Assembly: GCA_030613835.1 (NCBI GenBank) | Contig: JAUWLH010000038.1 | Location: 1 to 10,666 of the forward strand | Direction of reading: 5' to 3' | DNA: 10,666 bases | Source of the DNA: Candidatus Bathyarchaeota archaeon | GTDB lineage: Archaea; Thermoproteota; Bathyarchaeia; TCS64 | Part shown: in pieces, positions 6,593-10,666 of the stretch | Position numbering within the stretch: position 1 is the first letter of the stretch | Layout: the number at the start of each line of letters is the position of its first letter | Program-made: the position numbers and the translations under genes | The notes under the pieces: model-generated | Seen by the model: the letters and a program-made list of their open reading frames with translations, nothing else | Database searches by the model: none | Told to the model about the DNA's origin: nothing

Positions 6593-7141
6593 GTGAGATT
6601 GGAGATGCGAGAGTTTCAAGTAAACATAGACGAGGACCTTTTCAATTACTTAGAGTTCCTTGAACGAACGCGCTACATCAAAAATAAAAACGAGGCACTC
6701 CACAGGGCGCTATTATTGTACAAAAAACTCTCAATGCATGATTGGCTCCCAGAGGTCTACCGCATCGGAGAAAACCGGGTGATCATAATGGACAGGGGCA
6801 TGCTATTGGACCTATTCGAAGCCCTCTCAGAGGTAGAGATCTATAGGGCAGGAAGCTCGACAGCCCTCAAGAGAAAGGTTCTCAAACCCGAGTTCAGGGA
6901 CATTAATCTTACTCAGAAAGGAAACTGGCCTCTTGTACTAAATGAGCTGCAGAACTTGGGCTGGGGCACATTCCAGCGGGTGGAAGATGAAATTAAGGTT
7001 GAAAACTCCGCAGTTCCCTCCACGTATCTACGTGGCTACCTAGAAACAATGTTCAAGGTTACTCTAGAGGAACACCATACAAAAATTAACGATCTCATAA
7101 TCTTTCGAGTAACTAAAACCAAACAAGATACCTGGTTTTAG
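6593..7141 (+). CDS. Ribbon-helix-helix regulator with V4R-like C-terminal domain
   Basis: A 182-residue protein in two parts. Residues 5-50 look like a ribbon-helix-helix DNA-binding domain: a short strand REFQVNID, a helix DLFNYLEFLERTR and a second helix NKNEALHRALLLYKKL. The remainder (about 65-180) resembles the V4R small-molecule-binding domain. It has a helix with EIYRAGSSTALKR, a NWPLVLNELQNLGWGTF segment, then YLRGYLETMFKV and a closing strand DLIIFRV. V4R domains sense ligands, and several are fused to HTH domains. The zinc-type cysteines of some V4R proteins are absent here. GTG 6593 is the longest start. ATG 6605, giving MREFQVN, fits the RHH fold equally well, but GGAG directly abuts it, too close to act as its ribosome site. 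The stop overlaps the stop of the facing Lrp-type gene. The RHH part is fairly clear; the V4R part is moderate. Confidence 0.7.
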   Translation: MRLEMREFQVNIDEDLFNYLEFLERTRYIKNKNEALHRALLLYKKLSMHDWLPEVYRIGENRVIIMDRGMLLDLFEALSEVEIYRAGSSTALKRKVLKPEFRDINLTQKGNWPLVLNELQNLGWGTFQRVEDEIKVENSAVPSTYLRGYLETMFKVTLEEHHTKINDLIIFRVTKTKQDTWF

Positions 7142-7584
7142 AGACCAGTCCAAGGACACCGCTTGTAAGGCCCAATTATTATGGTGACGACTGTGCCAAG
7201 GATACCTTCAAGCGCCAGCTCTGTTTCTAAGAACTTGTTTAGGTCCTCCATTTGCTCGAAGATTACTTCGATAAGGAGGTCTACCTCACCGCTTGTTCTA
7301 TAGAGTACGTGTACGTCTGGGTTGTGTTCTATTGCTTTAACAATGTCAGTTATTTTGGTTGGTTGAACTTTTAGTCCAATGAATGCTTTTATGGCCCTTC
7401 CCAGTTTGTGATAGTCCATTATAACCGTGAACTTTTTTATTATGCCTTCTTCTTTGAGTTTGTCAATCCTGTTTTTTACTGTGGCCTCACTAACTCCAGC
7501 CTCTGATGCGATGTGTTTGTAAGTACACCGCGCGTCTTCTGTTAGACATCTCACGATTTTGAGGTCTAGAATATCCATTGCCAT
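7138..7584 (-). CDS. Lrp/AsnC family transcriptional regulator
   Basis: A full-length feast/famine regulator of 148 residues. The N-terminal HTH (4-50) has DILDLKIVRCLTEDARCTYKHIA, then the turn GVSEATVKNRIDKLKEEGII. The C-terminal RAM ligand-binding and oligomerisation domain (about 66-140) includes the SGEVDLLIEV motif and ends in TVVTIIIGPYK. Such proteins form dimers to octamers and usually respond to amino acids. The ATG at 7584 is used; ATG at 7578 (M3) is equally possible. Upstream on the minus strand are AT-rich TATA-like elements (TTTTAAG near 7610-7616) and an 18-bp inverted repeat at 7636-7653 that could be its operator. The gene overlaps the RHH/V4R-like gene tail to tail by 4 bases. 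Regulated targets may include itself and the cluster starting at 7906; this is inferred from position only. Confidence 0.93.
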   Translation of the reverse strand: MAMDILDLKIVRCLTEDARCTYKHIASEAGVSEATVKNRIDKLKEEGIIKKFTVIMDYHKLGRAIKAFIGLKVQPTKITDIVKAIEHNPDVHVLYRTSGEVDLLIEVIFEQMEDLNKFLETELALEGILGTVVTIIIGPYKRCPWTGL

Positions 7585-7635
7585 TGATACTTATGATATA
7601 ATAGTGGCTTAAAATGATTGAGTTTCTTTAATGAG

Positions 7636-7653
7636 ATTGAGGTTTTCCTCAAT
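7636..7653. repeat. 18-bp inverted repeat, candidate Lrp-type operator
   Basis: ATTGAGG-TTTT-CCTCAAT is a perfect 7-bp inverted repeat around an AT centre. It lies 52-69 bases upstream of the Lrp-type start codon. Archaeal Lrp proteins bind palindromes of about this size with flexible AT-rich centres, often next to their own promoters. An extra ATTGAG at 7617-7622 lies in direct orientation 19 bases away, about two helical turns, as expected for cooperative binding of dimers. Confidence 0.4.
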
Positions 7654-7867
7654 TAAACTTGTGAATTATTAAGCAAAAGTAAAGAGATTTTTTCCCTTTT
7701 ACACAATGAACATTAATATGTTAATATTGATCGAATATCTATACAAAATTAACATAATTGGATACACGCCGAAAATATTGGTTAAAGAAACCACCAATAA
7801 ATGTACAATATGTTAAAGAAAACCATAATGAAATGGATAACATGTTCAATTTCTTAACGGAATTTGA

Positions 7868-7893
7868 TATATTATGTAAGTATTGTAAGTATT
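7868..7893 (+). promoter_or_regulatory. TATA box and tandem 9-bp repeat before the 89-aa gene
   Basis: TATATTA (7868-7874) lies about 26 bases before an in-frame GTG (7897) and 35 before the ATG (7906). It is followed by two adjacent copies of GTAAGTATT (7876-7884 and 7885-7893) covering the presumed initiation zone. The repeat may be a regulator site or a replication-slippage product. Confidence 0.35.
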
Positions 7894-7905
7894 ATTGTGA
7901 CCAAG

Positions 7906-8175
7906 ATGGAAGCAGTAAACAAAATCCCCGTATCCCTGTACAAAACCCTATCCGACAAGTTAGTCTCAATAATCCTCGACTCAAAGGACCGAGACGCGAT
8001 CTCAAGTGAGAGCACAAAGAAGATCATATATCTCTGGAGGCAGGACCAGCTAGCATCTCCTACTGGAATCAAGACTCTGCTCAGCGCCGGAATGAACGTT
8101 GATCAATCCGCTGTCGAACAAGTACTTGACAACTTGGGGTTACCTGAACTAGCGATCACTGCAAGTTCTCTGTAA
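7906..8175 (+). CDS. Small protein of unknown function (89 aa)
   Basis: Not recognised. From the ATG at 7906 it encodes 89 residues, mostly helical by composition. The N-terminal half has KIPVSLYKTLSDKLVSIILDS. The middle has ESTKKIIYLWRQDQLASPTGIKTLLSAG, and the C-terminus VEQVLDNLGLPELAI. There are no cysteines, no signal peptide and no membrane segment. The pattern suggests a small alpha-helical domain, possibly for protein contacts or DNA binding, but no family can be named. A GTG at 7897 would add three residues and would suit a leaderless message from the TATA box at 7868. Codon third positions become GC-rich within the frame, in contrast to the AT-rich upstream sequence, which supports real coding. 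Forty-seven bases downstream is the RAM-domain gene on the same strand, suggesting co-transcription. Confidence 0.7.
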   Translation: MEAVNKIPVSLYKTLSDKLVSIILDSKDRDAISSESTKKIIYLWRQDQLASPTGIKTLLSAGMNVDQSAVEQVLDNLGLPELAITASSL

Positions 8176-8222
8176 TCTTTCATTATCCCTATTTACTAGG
8201 CAATATTGGAGACTGAAAAACA

Positions 8223-8474
8223 ATGGTGACAAGTTACACGCTCGCAAGGGTTGAGCCGGCAAAAGATATGGAAGTCTATGATTTAGTGAAGCAGTTACCC
8301 GGAGTTAAAGAAGTGATCACGACCTATGGCGAGTATGATCTGATTATCAAGGTAGAGGTAGAATCACTCGATAAGCTTGACGACTTTGTTTTCAACAAAC
8401 TTCGCGTAATAGAGGGCATCGAGTTAACGACTACGTTGATCAACGCTAGTTTCCCGTCCTCAAGGCGAAGGTGA
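8223..8474 (+). CDS. Stand-alone Lrp/AsnC ligand-binding (RAM) domain protein
   Basis: Eighty-three residues make up one RAM domain with no DNA-binding HTH. The beta-alpha-beta-beta-alpha-beta order is visible: TSYTLARVEP, helix EVYDLVKQLPGV, KEVITTYGEYDLIIKVEV, helix LDKLDDFVFNKL, IEGIELTTTLI. The GEYDL motif matches the GEVDL of the neighbouring full-length Lrp protein. Single RAM proteins are known in archaea and can assemble into rings, bind amino acids or co-assemble with full-length Lrp proteins. GGAG at 8208-8211 lies 11 bases before the ATG. The tail SSRRR is basic. The end of the gene carries the ribosome binding site of the CBS gene, 4 bases downstream, so the two are translationally linked. 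Confidence 0.88.
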   Translation: MVTSYTLARVEPAKDMEVYDLVKQLPGVKEVITTYGEYDLIIKVEVESLDKLDDFVFNKLRVIEGIELTTTLINASFPSSRRR

Positions 8475-8476
8475 TG
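8469..8476 (+). promoter_or_regulatory. Strong Shine-Dalgarno site for the CBS gene
   Basis: AAGGTGAT matches the complement of the archaeal 16S 3' end well. It lies across the last codons and the TGA stop of the RAM-domain gene, just before the ATG at 8479. Translation of the two proteins is probably coupled. An ATG at 8474 inside the same stretch is out of frame. Confidence 0.55.
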
Positions 8477-8478
8477 AA

Positions 8479-8898
8479 ATGAAATATCCCTCAACTGTAG
8501 CCGATGTGATGAATGAAATTATTTCAATCGACGGCGAATCTCTTGTAGTAGATGCAGCAAAGATAATGATCGATAAAGAGATAGGGAGTATAATAGTAAC
8601 TGAGGATGGAACCCCAGTAGGCATCATAACGGAATCAGACATGCTCGCGCGAGTTATCGTGGCATACCGAGATCCAAAAAAACTTCTCACCAAGAAAATA
8701 ATATCGAGTCCACTCATTAGCATAACAAAAGACTCCAACATTCTCGACGCGATGAGGTTCATGCGAGATCAGGATATCCACATAGTTCTTATCAAGGACA
8801 ATAGCAGGTTCATTGGGATCGTGTCTGAGGGAGACCTGATTCGAGCGGTAACATTATCCTCCCTAGCCCAGTTCAGCTCCATCCTGCGCAGAAACTGA
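8479..8898 (+). CDS. Two-CBS-domain protein
   Basis: One hundred and thirty-nine residues forming a tandem CBS pair (Bateman module) and nothing else. CBS1 runs about 8-60, with the opening VADVMNEIISIDGESLVVDAAKIM and the closing GTPVGIITESDMLARVI. CBS2 runs about 73-127, with IISSPLISITKDSNILDAMRFM and FIGIVSEGDLIRAV. The G-I-(I/V)-(T/S)-E-x-D motif ends both repeats, as expected for adenosine-nucleotide-binding CBS pairs (AMP, ADP, ATP or S-adenosylmethionine). Alone, such proteins act as energy-state sensors that regulate a partner. Here the partner could be the co-translated RAM protein or the 89-aa protein, inferred from position only. The ATG is supported by the AAGGTGAT site. A T run follows at 8939-8944. 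Confidence 0.93.
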   Translation: MKYPSTVADVMNEIISIDGESLVVDAAKIMIDKEIGSIIVTEDGTPVGIITESDMLARVIVAYRDPKKLLTKKIISSPLISITKDSNILDAMRFMRDQDIHIVLIKDNSRFIGIVSEGDLIRAVTLSSLAQFSSILRRN

Positions 8899-8938
8899 TC
8901 AGCTCTTGGACTAGGCACATTTTCTCTGAATAAAAACC

Positions 8939-8944
8939 TTTTTT
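8939..8944 (+). terminator. T-run after the CBS gene
   Basis: Six T, about 40 bases past the stop, preceded by AAAAACC. This is a possible oligo-T terminator for the 7906-8898 cluster. The same AAAAACCTTTTTT stretch could contribute to the promoter of the next gene. Confidence 0.35.
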
Positions 8945-8974
8945 CCTATCCCTCTGTATCCTAGCTGGATTGAT

Positions 8975-9331
8975 TTGAGTGAGGAAAGACCGTCTGTAGC
9001 ACAGGTGCTCAACAATAGCCGATTCCTAGTTGTTGCCCTTCTAGGTGTGCCTGTTCTTGGCATGCTGATCGCAGTAGTGGTGATCTATATCAAGAAACCT
9101 GATAACATGATCGTAGTTTTTGGTGTCATATTGTTTATCGCGGTACAGTACATCCTAATGATGTTCTTCTTCATGAAGAGGGTCGAGGCGATGGCGGAGA
9201 AAGATACCACTGCTCGAAATATAGAGACCGAGGAAAAGCCAAAACCCCCTGAGGATAAAGTTGAGGAAAGGGATGATCAGCTTGATCCTGAGGAGAAACG
9301 CATTTTCCCCCTTAAGGCAGACAATAAATAA
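8975..9331 (+). CDS. Small two-helix membrane protein of unknown function
   Basis: Not recognised. The 118 residues open with a short soluble stretch (1-16). Two hydrophobic segments follow: about 17-39, with FLVVALLGVPVLGMLIAVVV, and about 45-67, with MIVVFGVILFIAVQYILMMF. The turn between them is short (KKPDN). The remaining 50 residues are highly charged and proline-containing (EEKPKPPEDKVEERDD), probably a disordered cytoplasmic tail. The topology suggests a hairpin with both ends in the cytoplasm. The TTG start is favoured because it gives the natural N-terminus MSEERPSV, with a weak GGATTGAT site just upstream. It lies 127 bases upstream of ATPase subunit I in the same direction. It could be an accessory or assembly protein, but the gap contains a possible terminator and promoter, so the link is uncertain. 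Confidence 0.75.
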   Translation: MSEERPSVAQVLNNSRFLVVALLGVPVLGMLIAVVVIYIKKPDNMIVVFGVILFIAVQYILMMFFFMKRVEAMAEKDTTARNIETEEKPKPPEDKVEERDDQLDPEEKRIFPLKADNK

Positions 9332-9377
9332 CAAACCTTGATGTTCCTCTCAAAATAGTATGCTTTGTAATTATTCT

Positions 9378-9403
9378 GAGGTTGTTGGGGACCTCCAGTT
9401 TTT
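9378..9403 (+). terminator. Weak hairpin plus T-run upstream of subunit I
   Basis: GAGGT (9378-9382) and ACCTC (9391-9395) can pair around an 8-base loop. TTTTT follows at 9399-9403. It lies about 50-70 bases after the membrane-protein stop and may separate its transcript from the ATPase gene. The stem is only 5 bp. Confidence 0.3.
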
Positions 9404-9414
9404 CCTAAATTCGT

Positions 9415-9449
9415 AAACCTTTTTATCAAAAAGCAAATCTATTAGGTGA
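9415..9449 (+). promoter_or_regulatory. Promoter-like element and Shine-Dalgarno site of subunit I
   Basis: A TATA-like TTTTTATCAA lies at 9419-9428 and a strong AGGTGA ribosome site at 9444-9449, nine bases before the ATG at 9459. The ribosome site is among the best in the window, consistent with an abundant ATPase component, and fixes the start codon. Confidence 0.45.
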
Positions 9450-9458
9450 ATCACATTG

Positions 9459-10666
9459 ATGAAAAAGGTCACCATCATTACTCCACCCGAGTATGAGGGG
9501 CTGGTCCTTGAATCCCTCGGTCGGGTACGGGTGATGCAGCTCACGCACGTCACAGGCTCGGAGTTTGAGGGTCTTGAGACCCCCGCAGAACAGACGGTGG
9601 ATTACAAGGAACTTTACCAGAGAGTCCAGACCCGCTTGGTTGAGCCCCTCGGCTTAAGTGAAATGAAACTTGAGCGGGTGACCCCTAGCTTGCAAGAGCT
9701 TAGGGAATTTGCGCGGGACCCGGTTGGAACGGTAGACTCCCTGATAGTCGAGGCGAGGAGCCTCATCGCGAAGGTCAATGAAGTCAAGGAAAGCGTTCAG
9801 GTAACGAAGAACAAACTAACCTCCGAGTTACATAAGAAAATCGAGGCGGAGATAGCTGACCTTGATGATGCGAAAAGTGGTCTAATCGAGAATCTTGAGA
9901 ATATCGACGCGGATAAGGTAGCGAAATTTAACGAGAGGCTTGGCCTAAAGGCCAGATTGGACTCAATTACGGCGCTTGAACCTACGGAACTCAAGAGTTG
10001 TTTCGCGGTTGGTATCGTAAAGAGCGACTTCATCCCCCAGATGAAAGAGTACCTCAAGAGGTACCCAGATACATACTCAAAGGTATCCGAGCTCTCCAAG
10101 GACGAGAGCCTACTGTTTGTGTTCGGGGCCGAGGAGAGCCAGAAATGGGTTGATGCCCTATTCCTCGTCTACGATATCAAGGACATATTCGAAGTCCTAG
10201 ACCCTGCGGACGTACTTCTAGTCCTTGACCTAGATAAGAGGGACAAGGCAATAAAGAAGTACAAAAAACAACTGATCGATCTTGAGAAGAAATCAGTTGC
10301 TCCAGAGGACGAGACCTCCGATGAGAAGAAGCTCAGGGAGAAGATTGCGTCACTTGAGACTGAGTCGGCGAAGCGTGTTGCGGACCTCAAGGAGGAGTAC
10401 GCTAACAAGATCAAGGACAATGAGGAGACCTTGAAGGTTGAGCAGGAGAAGGTCCAGGAAGAGCAGATGAGCTCAGTTAACCTCGTTAACTACTATGCAA
10501 ACGTGCTCAAGATATACTCAAGGAAGAATGCCCCGGTTCTAAGGGGCAAGATCATCAGCGTCCTGCATGGATACACGCCAGAGAGCATGGTGGATGACCT
10601 CAAGATAGCTGTTGGAGAGGTGGAGTCCTATATCGGTGAGACTCTCTACGTTGAGGTCTCTGATCT
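9459..10666 (+). CDS. A/V-type ATP synthase subunit I (a-subunit homologue), N-terminal part
   Basis: The open frame runs off the right edge after 402 complete codons. Subunit I is the stator membrane subunit of the archaeal A-type ATPase. Its C-terminal half, outside the window, forms the proton or sodium half-channel. Visible here is the soluble cytoplasmic arm. It starts MKKVTIITPPEYEGLVLESL, then LTHVTGSEFEGLE, typical of the family. Two helical coiled-coil arms follow (about 90-170 and 255-340, the latter rich in E and K). A globular alpha/beta part lies between them (SCFAVGIVKSDFIPQM, LLFVFGAEESQKWVDALF). A second alpha/beta segment has VLRGKIISVLHGYTPESMVDDL (about 356-377), matching the usual 'EGWVP' region although the W is Y here. 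The ATG is fixed by AGGTGA nine bases upstream. Other ATPase genes would be expected further right. Confidence 0.88.
   Translation, partial: MKKVTIITPPEYEGLVLESLGRVRVMQLTHVTGSEFEGLETPAEQTVDYKELYQRVQTRLVEPLGLSEMKLERVTPSLQELREFARDPVGTVDSLIVEARSLIAKVNEVKESVQVTKNKLTSELHKKIEAEIADLDDAKSGLIENLENIDADKVAKFNERLGLKARLDSITALEPTELKSCFAVGIVKSDFIPQMKEYLKRYPDTYSKVSELSKDESLLFVFGAEESQKWVDALFLVYDIKDIFEVLDPADVLLVLDLDKRDKAIKKYKKQLIDLEKKSVAPEDETSDEKKLREKIASLETESAKRVADLKEEYANKIKDNEETLKVEQEKVQEEQMSSVNLVNYYANVLKIYSRKNAPVLRGKIISVLHGYTPESMVDDLKIAVGEVESYIGETLYVEVSD

Larger units (their letters stand above)
7585..7905. promoter_or_regulatory. AT-rich intergenic region between Lrp gene and small-gene cluster
   Basis: About 320 bases, visibly richer in A+T than the flanks. 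It holds the Lrp-type gene's promoter on the left, and repeated ATTGAG elements (7617 and 7636 on plus, 7648-7653 on minus). Two exact tandem copies of GTAAGTATT lie at 7876-7893. A TATATTA box at 7868-7874 fits the gene starting at 7897 or 7906. A TTG-initiated frame running 7758-8009 crosses it but is not convincing as a gene. A short functional RNA cannot be excluded; I see no clear fold besides the hairpin at 7636-7653. Confidence 0.45.

Noticed and set aside
7758..8009. 83-codon frame from a TTG, with a CKYCKYYC cysteine cluster
   Set aside because: It starts at a TTG with no ribosome site, lies in AT-rich intergenic sequence, and its second half overlaps the better-supported 7906-8175 gene in another frame. 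The cysteines come partly from the tandem GTAAGTATT repeat.
9797..10420. Serine/phenylalanine-rich minus-strand frames under subunit I
   Set aside because: Antisense reflections of the lysine/glutamate-rich coiled-coil codons of subunit I.
1..10666. CRISPR array, insertion sequence, integrase or attachment-site duplication
   Set aside because: No regularly spaced repeats, transposase or integrase frames, or long terminal repeats were seen on either strand.

Overview
The window is archaeal chromosomal DNA. It encodes a transcription factor B, an archaeal-type arginyl-tRNA synthetase, a family 4 uracil-DNA glycosylase, several Lrp/AsnC-type proteins and an A/V-type ATPase subunit I. Promoters look like archaeal TATA boxes 25-50 bases upstream of starts, and the clearest ribosome binding sites are GGTGA-like. 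GTG and TTG starts are common and arginine is often AGG/AGA. The phylum cannot be fixed from the sequence alone; a mesophilic uncultured lineage of the Bathyarchaeia or Asgard kind is a guess.

Layout. Bases 1-75 look like the 3' end of a structured RNA ending in a T run. argS follows on the plus strand from a TTG start (233-2167). Facing it on the minus strand is a coupled pair: a CaiB/BaiF class III CoA-transferase (3962-2769) followed by the family 4 uracil-DNA glycosylase (2772-2170). A 261-base divergent intergenic region separates the CoA-transferase from a ModE-like winged-helix regulator (4224-4652). This runs tail to tail into a PadR-like regulator (4972-4649), which is divergent from a TFB gene (5074-6033). 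An FMN-binding split-barrel protein (6078-6479) and a ribbon-helix-helix regulator with a V4R-like C-terminal domain (6593-7141) follow. The latter faces an Lrp/AsnC regulator (7584-7138).

An AT-rich intergenic stretch of about 320 bases leads to a plus-strand cluster: an unrecognised 89-aa protein (7906-8175), a stand-alone Lrp ligand-binding (RAM) domain protein (8223-8474) and a two-CBS-domain protein (8479-8898). The window ends with a small two-helix membrane protein (8975-9331) and the first 402 codons of ATPase subunit I (9459 to the edge).

Themes. From about 4.2 to 8.9 kb nearly every gene is a DNA-binding regulator or ligand-sensing domain. All three convergent gene pairs meet with 2 bases between them or with interlocked stop codons, so there is no room for intergenic terminators. 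The PadR-like gene and TFB share a 101-base divergent promoter in which a 7-bp inverted repeat brackets an almost symmetric TATA box. No mobile element, CRISPR array or tRNA was seen.
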